Origin: Vampirovibrio chlorellavorus | Lineage (GTDB): Bacteria > Cyanobacteriota > Vampirovibrionia > Vampirovibrionales > Vampirovibrionaceae | Direction of reading: 5' to 3' | Length of the DNA stretch: 64,000 nt | NCBI RefSeq assembly: GCF_003149375.1 | Contig: NZ_QFWH01000004.1 | Coordinates: 1 to 64,000 of the forward strand | Part shown: positions 17,748 to 26,336 of the stretch, piece after piece | Layout of the letters: each line of letters starts with the position of its first letter | Position numbering within the stretch: the first letter of the stretch is position 1 | The notes under the pieces: model-generated | Told to the model about the DNA's origin: nothing | The model's database searches: none | The model's input: the letters and a program-made list of their open reading frames with translations, nothing else | Position numbers and translations under genes: made by a program

Positions 17748-19073
17748 CTAGAATTTCTTGATGTTGAGAATTTCTTCAATCACGGTAAGCTGTCGGGAGG
17801 TTTTGAGCAGGGTTTGCGGTGTCAGGTGCTGCTTTGTTTCCGTGGCCCTGATGGCCAGTTTAACCGCCGCCATCAGCTCATCTGGTGAGCTTGGAATATC
17901 CCCTTCTCTATGACTCTGGGTACCACTATAGTGGGCAAAACGGGAGAGAAGCAAGTCATGGACTCGGGCCTCCTCGCTCAGGTTGATGCCATGGCGTTGG
18001 TGTAAGGTGGTTTTTAGGCGTTTCAGCTGGGGTGTTAGGGCCAGTGAGGCCGATTTGCTTTTTATGTACAAACCGGCCAGAGAGTCAATATAGGGGCTGT
18101 GAGCCCCTTGGTCGGGGGGTGGGTTCTCCTCCCGCAGGGTGGCGAGCGGTTTCCAGCGCACAAAGCCCAGCCACAGCAACAGGCCGAAAAACAGCATCAA
18201 CTGGGCGAAGATGCCCCCCAAGGGCGTTTTTTTCTGAAAGTAGCTCAGCAAGTCGCCACTTTCGGCGTAGCCATGCACAAACTCATTCACCACAATGGGG
18301 TGGTTGGTTTGCCGCAGCAGGTTGGTTAAAAACTGGTAGTTGTCATTGTCCGGCTGGTTCAGGTAGCGGTTTTCTCCCAAATCCGTCACCGTTCCCAGAA
18401 TCAGCCGACCTTTGCGGTAGGGCAGCCACACCAGCACGGGTTGCTTCTGAACGTCCTGCAAGATGGGCTCGGCGTTCAAAATACCACTGTTTCCGGCCTG
18501 AAGTGTGGCGGTGTTTCGGCTGAGCAGGGGGGCTTTGAGGAAAGCGCCCAGGGGAATTCTGGCTTGCGGAGAGAGAGACAGTGAGCGCAGGGCTGGTTTG
18601 AGTTTGGACGGCTTGAGTTTGGCGGGCGCGGGCAGGCTGACATTCAGCTGAAAGCGCTCCAGTAAAGCGCCAGAGCCCACCCGCCGGAAATCATCCAGCA
18701 GCACCAAGGTGTTGCCTTTGGCCACCCATTGCAGCAGTTTGGCGGTTTCTTTTTGGTCGAAGGCCACACTGTCATTGGTGACCGTGTATGGCTTGACGAT
18801 CAGCATGGTGGTGGGCGTGGGCAATTCATTGAGGGCGTCAAAGCCGTTTTCCCAGCTGGCAATGGCCAGTCCGCTTTTCTGGCTGGCCAAAAACCAGGCC
18901 TTGTAGCCGGAGGGGCCCGCGTTGTGGATGGAGTTTTCCACCAGCGCTTCCGCGCCGGAACGGTTTGAGGGGGGCAACAGGGCGGCCAATCCCACGAAAG
19001 TGATGATGCCGGTGATCAGGAAGGTGAGCCACAGGGCCTCTCTGGAAACCGGTTTGTTTCCGTATTTAGCCAT
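17748..19073 (-). CDS. DUF4350 domain membrane protein
   Basis: 441 aa. An N-terminal membrane anchor (about 14-36) is followed by an extracytoplasmic DUF4350 domain: an SGYKAWF-type start, then the strand LVLLDDF near 124, reminiscent of a glutamine-amidotransferase-like fold without visible catalytic residues. A second membrane segment lies at about 286-305, followed by a cytoplasmic helical tail. This topology and its place between DUF4129 and MoxR match the widespread MoxR module. It overlaps the DUF4129 gene by 8 bases, so the two are coupled. Function is unknown; the family is often guessed to serve envelope or stress-related assembly. Confidence 0.78.
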   Translation of the reverse strand: MAKYGNKPVSREALWLTFLITGIITFVGLAALLPPSNRSGAEALVENSIHNAGPSGYKAWFLASQKSGLAIASWENGFDALNELPTPTTMLIVKPYTVTNDSVAFDQKETAKLLQWVAKGNTLVLLDDFRRVGSGALLERFQLNVSLPAPAKLKPSKLKPALRSLSLSPQARIPLGAFLKAPLLSRNTATLQAGNSGILNAEPILQDVQKQPVLVWLPYRKGRLILGTVTDLGENRYLNQPDNDNYQFLTNLLRQTNHPIVVNEFVHGYAESGDLLSYFQKKTPLGGIFAQLMLFFGLLLWLGFVRWKPLATLREENPPPDQGAHSPYIDSLAGLYIKSKSASLALTPQLKRLKTTLHQRHGINLSEEARVHDLLLSRFAHYSGTQSHREGDIPSSPDELMAAVKLAIRATETKQHLTPQTLLKTSRQLTVIEEILNIKKF

Positions 19074-19860
19074 GCGGCACCTTCAGGTGGGTCTGCAGGG
19101 CCTCAAACCGGGTATGGCTGCTTTGGAACTGCGCCGCTCCGGCGTGCTGTTTTCCGTAGCGGATGCCTTCAAAGGTCTGGGCCATGGCGTGAAAGTCCTG
19201 TTTGAGATCCTCTCGGGCCTGTGCGCTCAGTTGGCGCTGGTACTCCAGGTTAGTGCGCGCGGATTCGTAGGGCACAACGGACTTTTCATCCAGCAGGCAC
19301 AGGCTTGCCATGTACAGTTCCCGGATGGCATTCTGGTAATCGCCATTTTGAGCCGCCTGAAAGGCGTTTCGGTAATGATGCTCCGAGGTGGTGAGCAAGG
19401 ATTCCTCGAAAAAGCGGTCCGCTGCTTTTTGATTACTGATTTGCCTGCCCTCTTGCCAGCGAATGAGTAGGGTTAGCAGTAAGTAGACGCCGTAAAGCCC
19501 TGCCAAAACCAGTATAAAGCTGATAAAAATACTGAACAGATCCCGGATATTCTGGGGGAGATCGGGCATCCAGTGGGGTTGCGCCTTCCCCAGAAAGTTG
19601 ACAATGCCCTTGAGAGCCGCTTCCAAGGCCTGCCCGGCGGCGTCATAGAGTTTTTGGAACCACGGCTGTTTCAGCAATGCGTCCAGTGGCGAGGGCGGCG
19701 GCGGCTGAAATTCGGGCAGTCGCCGGACTTCTTCCAGGGCCGGGTGGATATCCAGGTTGTTCTGGGTAAATTGGTTCAGGGGAAGCCCATGCAGGCGTTC
19801 CAGCGGGGAGGTTCCGTTGGCCGCAGGGGCGGCTGGGTGCTGTAACGCGCCAATGGTCAT
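19066..19860 (-). CDS. DUF4129 domain protein
   Basis: 264 aa. The first about 105 residues are Pro-rich and probably extracytoplasmic, with no clear signal peptide. One membrane segment covers about 108-133. The C-terminal cytoplasmic part (about 150-260) carries the DUF4129 helical pattern: a TPR-like AAQNGDYQNAIRELYMASL near 180, a conserved Arg/Asn region, and a final helix pair. First gene of the run DUF4129-DUF4350-MoxR-pyrK-pyrD. It is divergent from def. No ribosome site is seen at the ATG. The minus-strand -10 may be the mirror of the def TATAAT. Confidence 0.75.
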   Translation of the reverse strand: MTIGALQHPAAPAANGTSPLERLHGLPLNQFTQNNLDIHPALEEVRRLPEFQPPPPSPLDALLKQPWFQKLYDAAGQALEAALKGIVNFLGKAQPHWMPDLPQNIRDLFSIFISFILVLAGLYGVYLLLTLLIRWQEGRQISNQKAADRFFEESLLTTSEHHYRNAFQAAQNGDYQNAIRELYMASLCLLDEKSVVPYESARTNLEYQRQLSAQAREDLKQDFHAMAQTFEGIRYGKQHAGAAQFQSSHTRFEALQTHLKVPHG

Positions 19861-19886
19861 GGGGTAGGAAAATTCCGGGCTTGGGC

Positions 19887-19892
19887 TATAAT
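19887..19892 (+). promoter_or_regulatory. -10 element for def (TATAAT)
   Basis: TATAAT at 19887-19892, about 60 bases before the chosen def start. The minus strand offers TATAGC overlapping it, which could serve the divergent DUF4129 gene. No clear -35 was found. Confidence 0.45.
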
Positions 19893-19953
19893 GCTAGATA
19901 AGAAGGCCTCATTCCTGATTTTACACCATAACCAAGGAGATTTCCCCGAGACC

Positions 19954-20523
19954 ATGGCCGTTTTGAAAGTCATTAACTATGGCGAGCCCGTTTTGAGACA
20001 AGAGGCGGAAAAGGTAACCAAGGTTTCCGCCAAAATTCAAAAGCTGGTGGCCGATATGTTTGACACCATGTACGCCTACAATGGCTGTGGTTTGGCGGCG
20101 CCGCAGGTGGGGGAACTCAAGCGGATTTTTGTGCTGGATTGCTCTACGGATGAAAACCCGATGCCGCAAATGGTGTTTATCAACCCGGTCATCGTGAAGC
20201 GGGACGGGGCCATTATCAGCCGGGAGGGCTGTCTGAGTTTCCCGGGGGTGTACACCGATGTGAAACGCTATGGCTCCGTGACCGTCCGGTACATGGATTT
20301 GAAGGGCAAAACCCAGACCATGACCGCTCAGGAAGGCACCCTGTTGTGCCGGGCCATTCAGCACGAGCTGGATCACCTGAATGGGGTGCTGTTTGTGGAT
20401 CATGTGATCGATCGCTTTAGCACCGATCAATTGCTCTCGGAGCATCAGTTGCCCCCCATTCAGCCGGAAAAAATGATTGAAGAGCCGGAGTTGGATCAGG
20501 CTTTGCAGGGCGTGGCTTTATAG
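19954..20523 (+). CDS. def: Peptide deformylase
   Basis: 189 aa; removes the N-formyl group from new proteins. All three metal/active-site motifs are present: GCGLAAPQVG (about 44-53), EGCLSF (about 90-95) with the Cys metal ligand, and QHELDHLNG (about 135-143) with the two His ligands and catalytic Glu. ATG 19954 is preferred to an in-frame ATG at 19891 because the latter lies inside the TATAAT box and AAGGAG (19934-19939) lies between. The spacing of 14 bases is long. The order def-fmt-protease-rsmB is a common bacterial arrangement and links removal and addition of the formyl group. Confidence 0.93.
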   Translation: MAVLKVINYGEPVLRQEAEKVTKVSAKIQKLVADMFDTMYAYNGCGLAAPQVGELKRIFVLDCSTDENPMPQMVFINPVIVKRDGAIISREGCLSFPGVYTDVKRYGSVTVRYMDLKGKTQTMTAQEGTLLCRAIQHELDHLNGVLFVDHVIDRFSTDQLLSEHQLPPIQPEKMIEEPELDQALQGVAL

Positions 20524-20742
20524 CGTTGAAGCAGTCTCACTCAGTCCGTCTGAAAAATGGGCTGAATCGCTTTGTGGGGGGGGACCTGGTTGATAGACCA
20601 GCTGGTTTGCGTTTTCAGCCTTTCCAGGGCCGGTAAGCATTCGGTCGCGGATGACTGCTCGGCTTTTGCTGGGGCTTTTTGCGGGCGCTGTTTTTTGTTG
20701 TTATGATGGCCGTAGTTTTACCCGTTCCAAGGAAGCATCACC

Positions 20743-21762
20743 ATGACCGCAAACCCCATTCGCATTGTTTTTCTGGGCACACCTGCCTTTTCTATTCCGG
20801 CCTTACAAACCTTGAACGCTGATGCGCGTATTGAAATCGCCGCGGTGGTGACTCAGCCGGATCGTCCGGCGGGCCGGGGGCAAAAGCTGACCCCGCCGCC
20901 CATCAAGAGCCTGGCCGATGAATTGGGGCTCCCGGTGTTTCAGACCGTCTCCATTAAAAAAGATGAGGCCCTGAAAGCGCATTTGAAATCGTTGGCGCCC
21001 GATTTTCTGGTGACCGTAGCCTTTGGGCAAATCTTAACCCAGGAAGTGCTGGACATTCCCAAGGTAGGCACGGTGAACGCCCATGCCTCTCTGCTGCCCG
21101 AATTCCGGGGGGCCAACCCCATTCAACAGGCCATCCTGCAAGGAAAGTCCGAAACGGGCATTACCACCATGCTCACCGAATTGGGTGTGGACACGGGCCC
21201 CATGTTGCTCAAGCATGGGGTTGCCATCGGCCCGGAGACCACCATGGGGTCTCTGACCGAGCAGTTGTCCGTGGCGGCAGGCCCATTGCTGGTAGACACT
21301 TTGGTGGGCATGATGGCAGGCAAAGTCTATCCTGAGGTGCAACCGCACGAGCTGGCCACCCATGCCCCCAAGTGCCAGAAGGAAGACGCTATTTTGAACT
21401 GGCAGGAATCGGCCCATCAGTTACAACTGAAAGTGCGGGCCTTTAACCCGGCACCGGGGGCCGCCACATTTTTGGGCAATGAGCGTATTAAATTGCTGAA
21501 AGCCCGGGAGTATCAGCTCAACCCGGGTAATCAATCTGAAGAAATCCTTAAATCTGACCAACCGGGCCAAATTTTAGCTATTATTGATACAGGGCTTTTA
21601 GTGCGCACCGGGGACGGCATACTGGAAATCCACAGCCTTCAGCCCGCAGGCAAGAAGGAAATGGCCGCTCGCGACTGGGCTCTGGGAGCTTTCAAGGCGA
21701 TCAATAGCAAACGGGAACTGGGCAGTTTTAATGCCAGTCAAGCGGCCCCGCTTCCCGCCTGA
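20743..21762 (+). CDS. fmt: Methionyl-tRNA formyltransferase
   Basis: 339 aa; transfers a formyl group from 10-formyl-tetrahydrofolate to initiator Met-tRNA. Seen: the N-terminal FLGTPAFSIPAL (about 6-17), the catalytic Asn and His in TVNAHASLLPEFRGANP (about 108-124), and the downstream Asp in GVDTGPML (about 148). A C-terminal OB-like tRNA-binding domain follows. AAGGAAG precedes the ATG. A TATGAT at 20702-20707 in the 219-bp gap after def is a possible separate promoter; that gap also has a short hairpin (CTGGT/ACCAG). Confidence 0.95.
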   Translation: MTANPIRIVFLGTPAFSIPALQTLNADARIEIAAVVTQPDRPAGRGQKLTPPPIKSLADELGLPVFQTVSIKKDEALKAHLKSLAPDFLVTVAFGQILTQEVLDIPKVGTVNAHASLLPEFRGANPIQQAILQGKSETGITTMLTELGVDTGPMLLKHGVAIGPETTMGSLTEQLSVAAGPLLVDTLVGMMAGKVYPEVQPHELATHAPKCQKEDAILNWQESAHQLQLKVRAFNPAPGAATFLGNERIKLLKAREYQLNPGNQSEEILKSDQPGQILAIIDTGLLVRTGDGILEIHSLQPAGKKEMAARDWALGAFKAINSKRELGSFNASQAAPLPA

Positions 21763-21833
21763 ACTGGAACTTTTTGCCCCGAAACTCATCTACTATTCAA
21801 GCCGATATTCAAGGCTCAACGAGGTGACTGCAC

Positions 21834-22547
21834 ATGTTTTTTCACGACCCCTTGTACATGGTGATTATGTTGGTGGGTGGGGCCCTGGTATTCTTGCCCC
21901 AGCTTTGGGTTAAAAATACAGTGGCCCGATTTAGCGAAGTCAGAACGGCCCGTGGCAGTTCCGGGCAATCCGTGGCTCGCCGTATTCTGGATGAACACGG
22001 CTTGCGGGATGTGCCCGTGGAAATGGTGGACGGCTTTTTGAGTGATCACTACGATCCGGGCCAGCGGGTGGTGCGTCTCTCCCCGGAGGTGTATCAAGGA
22101 TCTTCCGTGGCCAGTGTGGCCGTGGCCGCCCACGAATGCGGGCACGCCATTCAGCATGTCAAAGGCTTTTACCCGGTGGTGGTTCGCTCCAGTCTGGTGC
22201 CTCTGGCCAATTTGGGCAGTCAAATGGGGCCAATTCTGTTGATGTTGGCCGTGTTTTTGGGGCTGGGTTCCAAAATGGGCGGCATGGGCTTTTATGTGGC
22301 GCTGGCGGGCGTGGTCCTTTATGGCTTGGCGGTGGCCTTTCACTTTGTAACGCTTCCCGTGGAGCTGGATGCCAGCGGTCGGGCCCTGAAGGTGCTGCAG
22401 GGCAACTACTATCTCAATCAGGATGAGCTGTCCGGGGCCAAAAAAGTGCTGACGGCGGCGGCCTTTACCTACGTGGCCACGGCCCTGTATGCCCTGATGG
22501 AACTGCTGTACTGGGTGTTCCGCCTATTGGGCTCCAGGCGTGACTGA
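21834..22547 (+). CDS. Neutral zinc metallopeptidase, YugP-like
   Basis: 237 aa. N-terminal membrane segment (about 3-22), then a soluble stretch ending in the zinc site HECGH (about 100-104). Further hydrophobic segments cover about 125-165 and the C-terminus. This matches the Zn_peptidase_2 (YugP) family of integral membrane proteases with unknown substrates. It lies between fmt and rsmB in the same direction and overlaps rsmB by 8 bases, so it is in the operon. GAGGTG precedes the ATG. It probably acts in membrane protein turnover, by inference only. Confidence 0.85.
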   Translation: MFFHDPLYMVIMLVGGALVFLPQLWVKNTVARFSEVRTARGSSGQSVARRILDEHGLRDVPVEMVDGFLSDHYDPGQRVVRLSPEVYQGSSVASVAVAAHECGHAIQHVKGFYPVVVRSSLVPLANLGSQMGPILLMLAVFLGLGSKMGGMGFYVALAGVVLYGLAVAFHFVTLPVELDASGRALKVLQGNYYLNQDELSGAKKVLTAAAFTYVATALYALMELLYWVFRLLGSRRD

Positions 22548-23895
22548 GAATAAGACCGAGCATAACAGTGTGGTGAAAACCAGGGACTTGCCCCGCAAAC
22601 TGGCGTTGGATGTTTTACTCCGTTTTGAAAAGGCCGGGCTGGAAAAATTAAAGGCCGATAGCCTCCTACAGCAAGCGTTTGGCCCGCATCCGCAGTTGAT
22701 CGATCAGGAGCGCGGCTTTTGTCGGGCCCTGGTCATGGGCACGTTGCGGCGCTGGCTGGTTTACGATGCGTGGATCACGCAGTTGACCGGCCGTCCTTTG
22801 AAGAATGTGGTGCCCATGGTGCGCTGTTTACTCCGTCTGGGCCTGCTTCAGCTGGAGGGTGGCGTACAGGTGCCGGACTACGCGGCCATAGACAGCGTGG
22901 TGCAACTGGCCAAAGGCTTGAAGCAGTCTCCCAATACCATCCGGTTCCTGAACGGGGTGTTGCGTTCGGCCCAGCGGCGTCTGGCGGATCAGGGATTTGA
23001 GTGTCCTCCCCTGGCGTCAGATTTACCCGGTCATTGTCAGGCCCGCTTTGGTTGGCCGTCCTCTTTTACAGAGTCGTTATCGGCGGTCTACACTGCCGGG
23101 CAGATCGAGGCGATGGCCCAGGCGGCCCAGCATCCGGCGGTCTTAAGTATCCGGGTGAACACGTTGAGGACCTCCGTAGAGGCTTATCAACAGGCGTTGA
23201 CGGCGGGTCAAATCGTGTTTGAGGCACTGCCCGATCTGCCGGAAGGTTTTCTTTTGCCGGAATTTTCAGGCTCTCCCCGCCAGTTGCCGGGATACGATGA
23301 GGGCTGGTTTTACGTGCAGGATGCCGCCTCCATGTGGGTTTCCAGATTACTGAATCCGCAGCCGGGTCAGCAGGTGCTGGATTTGTGTGCCGCGCCCGGT
23401 TCTAAAACCACCCATATGGCGGCCTTAATGGACAATCAGGGTGCTATTGTGGCCGTGGAGCCCAAGGAGGCTCGCATCCACTTGTTAAACGAGAACCTGC
23501 AAAGGCTGGGCGTGACATGTGTGACGGTGCAGCAAGGCGATGGCCTCCAGCTCGATTTGGCGGATTCCCCGCGTTTTGATGCCGTGCTGGTGGACGCCCC
23601 CTGCTCTGGTTCGGGCACCTTGCGCCGTCATCCGGAGCAGTTGCTGCAGTGGAAGCGGGTGGATTTAGGGGCCTTGAACGAGATTCAGTTGGCCTTACTC
23701 AAGCAGGGCTTTGCGGCTTTAAAGCCCGGCGGCAGACTGGTGTATAGCACTTGTAGTCTCTTGCCCCAGGAAAATGTTCAGCTGGTTCAGCGCTTTTTGG
23801 CGGAAACGCCTGAAGCTGAACTGGCGCAGGACTCTCAACGTTTGATAGACAAAAAAACGGACGGTTTTTACGCCGCCCGCTTTTTGAAAAAATAG
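22540..23895 (+). CDS. rsmB: 16S rRNA (cytosine-967-C5)-methyltransferase
   Basis: 451 aa. The N-terminal NusB-like RNA-binding domain (about 15-165) is followed by the methyltransferase: SAM site APGSKTTHMAAL (about 285-296), the catalytic loop DAPCSGSGTLRRHPE (about 349-363), and the second Cys loop YSTCSLLPQEN (about 401-411). Both Cys residues of the RsmB mechanism are kept. It methylates C967 of 16S rRNA. GTG start inside the previous gene. It ends only 14 bases before the convergent yidC stop, with no terminator between. Confidence 0.95.
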   Translation: MTENKTEHNSVVKTRDLPRKLALDVLLRFEKAGLEKLKADSLLQQAFGPHPQLIDQERGFCRALVMGTLRRWLVYDAWITQLTGRPLKNVVPMVRCLLRLGLLQLEGGVQVPDYAAIDSVVQLAKGLKQSPNTIRFLNGVLRSAQRRLADQGFECPPLASDLPGHCQARFGWPSSFTESLSAVYTAGQIEAMAQAAQHPAVLSIRVNTLRTSVEAYQQALTAGQIVFEALPDLPEGFLLPEFSGSPRQLPGYDEGWFYVQDAASMWVSRLLNPQPGQQVLDLCAAPGSKTTHMAALMDNQGAIVAVEPKEARIHLLNENLQRLGVTCVTVQQGDGLQLDLADSPRFDAVLVDAPCSGSGTLRRHPEQLLQWKRVDLGALNEIQLALLKQGFAALKPGGRLVYSTCSLLPQENVQLVQRFLAETPEAELAQDSQRLIDKKTDGFYAARFLKK

Positions 23896-23909
23896 TTGGG
23901 ATTTAGAAA

Positions 23910-24992
23910 TCAGACCCGGTTGGCCTTGATGTCCACCACCTGGCTGGAAGGCTTGCTGGGGTTCTGCGCGGCCTTGCGGTCTTCGCTGAAGTTCACCCAC
24001 AGGGTTTGAATGAGCATCAGGGCGGTGGTGACCACCAGATAAATCAGCGCCCCGGCGGGAATGGGGAAGAAGAACATGATCACCACAAACATCAGGGGCA
24101 TGAACTTCATGATCGGAGACTGCATGGCCGCAGCGGCAGGGTCATTTTTATCCGCTTTGGGCTGTTTGGCCGTCATGATTTGCTGATAGAGCAGGGTCAG
24201 TACGCCGTAAATGATGATCAGGGCCAGCACATCCAGATTCATTTTGCTTTCGCCGGGCAGGGTGGGCACTTCCTTGGTCAATACGCCGTTCACATTGGTA
24301 AAAGTAACTTTTTCCAGTTCCCGGCTTTTTTCATTGACCACCAGCACATCGGCGGATTTGACCAGGGTTTTGTAATCGTCGCTCAGGCCCATTTGCTTGA
24401 AGTCCAGCACCATGGTGATGGGCGAGCCGGGCAAAAGCGGCTTGGGGGAGATGGTAATCAGCTTGTGCTGATCGGTTACTTCCTGCTCCTGGGTTTTGCC
24501 GCTCAGCATGTGCAGGGTGACGGTCTTGTCGCTGGAAAAGGCGTCGCTTTTTTCCACGTTGAAGGTGCCATCCAACGATTGACCGGCATGACTTTGCAGG
24601 GTGTGAGACAGGTTTTTGAGGAACAGGAACTTCTCATGGACGGTATCTACCAGGAAGTGGGGACTGCTGAGGGCCCCGTACAGGCCGATGAAAATAGGCA
24701 ATTGCACCAGCATGGGCAAGCATCCGGCCAGCGGGTTGAAGGAGTTCTCGCTGTAGAACTTCATCATGGCTTCCTGCATTTTCTGAGGCTCGTTTTTGTA
24801 CTTCTCTTGCAGGGCTTTGAGCTTGGGTTGCAGTTCTTGCATTTTGCGCATGGAGCGGGTCTGGGCTGAGTTCAAGGGCCATAAAACCAAGCGGATGGCC
24901 ACGGTCAGCAGCACAATGGCCAGGCCATAGTTGCCGACCCACTCATGAAGCTGATGCAAGAGGTAAAACATGGCCTGGGTGATAATGTTCAC
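23910..24992 (-). CDS. yidC: Membrane protein insertase YidC/Oxa1
   Basis: 360 aa; inserts and folds membrane proteins with or without SecYEG. The core segments are recognisable: an amphipathic start, TM1 GLAIVLLTVAIRLVLWPLN with the conserved Arg (near 35), the coiled cytoplasmic hairpin (about 45-75), CLPMLVQLPIFIGLYGAL (about 88-107), and later segments ending with PAGALIYLVVT. Unusually, about 125 residues are inserted between the second and third core segments (about 125-250), forming a soluble beta-rich domain where Gram-negative proteins are short. No large N-terminal P1 domain is present. GTG start with CAGGAGA 7 bases before. Last gene of rpmH-rnpA-yidD-yidC. Confidence 0.93.
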   Translation of the reverse strand: MNIITQAMFYLLHQLHEWVGNYGLAIVLLTVAIRLVLWPLNSAQTRSMRKMQELQPKLKALQEKYKNEPQKMQEAMMKFYSENSFNPLAGCLPMLVQLPIFIGLYGALSSPHFLVDTVHEKFLFLKNLSHTLQSHAGQSLDGTFNVEKSDAFSSDKTVTLHMLSGKTQEQEVTDQHKLITISPKPLLPGSPITMVLDFKQMGLSDDYKTLVKSADVLVVNEKSRELEKVTFTNVNGVLTKEVPTLPGESKMNLDVLALIIIYGVLTLLYQQIMTAKQPKADKNDPAAAAMQSPIMKFMPLMFVVIMFFFPIPAGALIYLVVTTALMLIQTLWVNFSEDRKAAQNPSKPSSQVVDIKANRV

Positions 24993-25011
24993 AGGGGAGT
25001 CTCCTGATTAA

Positions 25012-25251
25012 CTAGTTTGGCATATTGGGGGTTGGCACGGGGTCCAAGCCACCGGGGTGCAATGGATGACATTTGAGTAAGCGTTTGAGGCCCAGCCACA
25101 GTCCTGATTTGACGCCGTATGTTTCAACCGCTTCCTGCGTATACAAGGAACAAGTGGGGTGGAATCGGCAGACCGGGGGTAAAATCCAACGCCGAAACCG
25201 GGCTGTCATTCTATAGCCCTTTATTAAACCAAGAACAAAGGATTTCAGCAT
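25012..25251 (-). CDS. yidD: Membrane protein insertion efficiency factor YidD
   Basis: 79 aa. The family pattern is clear: an N-terminal amphipathic helix with LIKGYR, then [22 protein letters not shown] (three Cys/Pro-rich turns, residues about 26-47), [24 protein letters not shown]. It assists YidC-dependent insertion at the inner face of the membrane. It lies between rnpA (6-base gap) and yidC in the standard order. Confidence 0.95.
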   Translation of the reverse strand: MLKSFVLGLIKGYRMTARFRRWILPPVCRFHPTCSLYTQEAVETYGVKSGLWLGLKRLLKCHPLHPGGLDPVPTPNMPN

Positions 25252-25257
25252 TGTTTT

Positions 25258-25698
25258 CTAGGGACTGCCATCAACAGGGGGTAGCGAATGGACGGGAGGA
25301 ACCCGCTTACCCAAAGGACGCACACCTTGCAGGCAGCGTTCCATCTTATCTTGTAAGTCAGTAAAACTGGCGCTAAGGGCATCCGGACGGGCGATGAAAA
25401 CCATAGCCCGATATGGAGAAACCCCAGACAGGGTCCCTTGCTTCAGGGAAAGTCGAACCAGCTCTCGCAGTCGTCTTCGGATGCGATTGCGCTTGGTGGC
25501 CCGCTTGTGGATTTTTTTGCTCACAATAAAGCCAAAGCGCGTGGGATGAACAACGCTTTGAGTCGCGGCTGGCACTGAGCTTACCGGGTTGCGCTCCAGC
25601 CCATAAAGCACGAAAAAAGGGCAACCAAACAAACGCTTGCCTGACAAAGTTCGCTTAAACTCACCCTTGGCTTTCAGGCGGTTTGATTTTGGTAACAC
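25258..25698 (-). CDS. rnpA: Ribonuclease P protein component
   Basis: 146 aa. The RNase P protein binds the catalytic RNA and trims tRNA 5' ends. Seen: N-terminal LPKSNRLKAKGEF, the Arg-rich signature TKRNRIRRRLRELVR near 68-82, and VFIARPDA near 103. GTG start. The C-terminal 25 residues (VPPVHSLPPVDGS) are a Pro-rich extension not needed for the fold. It sits 27 bases downstream of rpmH, the usual arrangement. Confidence 0.95.
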   Translation of the reverse strand: MLPKSNRLKAKGEFKRTLSGKRLFGCPFFVLYGLERNPVSSVPAATQSVVHPTRFGFIVSKKIHKRATKRNRIRRRLRELVRLSLKQGTLSGVSPYRAMVFIARPDALSASFTDLQDKMERCLQGVRPLGKRVPPVHSLPPVDGSP

Positions 25699-25725
25699 AA
25701 AAATCGGCTTCGCTTAACGCAAAAA

Positions 25726-25860
25726 CTAGATGGCGATTTTGTGGCGGCCTTTGGCACGACGACGGTTCAGGGTTTTTTGTCCACCGGGGGTGGCCATCCG
25801 GGCACGGAAGCCGCTAACCCGCAATCTTTTACGCTTTGTTCCTTCCAGAGTGCGTTTCAT
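25726..25860 (-). CDS. rpmH: 50S ribosomal protein L34
   Basis: 44 aa. Translation starts [20 protein letters not shown] and continues with the L34 core [15 protein letters not shown], then [19 protein letters not shown] lies 8 bases before the ATG. First gene of the rpmH-rnpA-yidD-yidC cluster. Confidence 0.97.
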   Translation of the reverse strand: MKRTLEGTKRKRLRVSGFRARMATPGGQKTLNRRRAKGRHKIAI

Positions 25861-26056
25861 GAGGAGATCTCCTTAAAAATTAGAGCGCTTTCATACTTGA
25901 GTGAGATGTATTATCCATGAAAAATCACAGATTGCACGGCCAATTTCCACAAAAAAGAAGGAGCCGCTGGTACACTTGTGCAGTGAGGCGGTTTGGGGCT
26001 TTCCCAGCGTCTCGGCAACAGCACGACACGGCGTTAAAACCTGCAAACGGGATCTG

Positions 26057-26084
26057 ATCATAGCGCAAAAAATCTTTATGTAAA
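26057..26084 (-). promoter_or_regulatory. Promoter of the rpmH cluster
   Basis: On the minus strand TTTACA (26084-26079), 16 bases, TATGAT (26062-26057). It is one of the best -35/-10 pairs in the window and gives a leader of about 190 bases before rpmH. Confidence 0.6.
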
Positions 26085-26120
26085 CGCTTTGATACGCAGG
26101 GCCAATCCGGCTGATGACTA

Positions 26121-26129
26121 TGCTAGACT
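26121..26129 (+). promoter_or_regulatory. Extended -10 promoter, dnaA
   Basis: TGCTAGACT: the TGn extension plus a -10 hexamer TAGACT. Predicted start near 26136, leaving a leader of about 200 bases before dnaA. Confidence 0.45.
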
Positions 26130-26336
26130 AACGATCTCAAGTCAGGGTTTTCTCGTGAGAGAGTCGAGAGGCCCCCACTCACTGGAAAGATAAGAGGCTT
26201 GCGCCAATTTCGGTGCTGGTTTTTGCTTTTTCGTTGCTTGAGTTCGACCTGGCTGGGGGTACCGGCCCGAAGCCACTCACAGTCAATGGTCTGCTCTCTG
26301 GTTTACTTTAGAAAGAAGGGTTAGGGTTCCGCGATT

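Larger units (their letters stand above)
25861..26336. other. rpmH-dnaA intergenic region, possible origin neighbourhood
   Basis: 476 bp between two divergent genes that flank oriC in many bacteria. Promoters for both sides can be seen. DnaA-box-like words are weak: TTATCCATG (25911-25919) and ATTTCCACA (25943-25951) each match 7 of 9 positions of TTATCCACA, with no cluster. The region may be near the origin, but the sequence does not prove it. The dnaA leader part contains short hairpins; no tRNA was seen. Confidence 0.35.
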
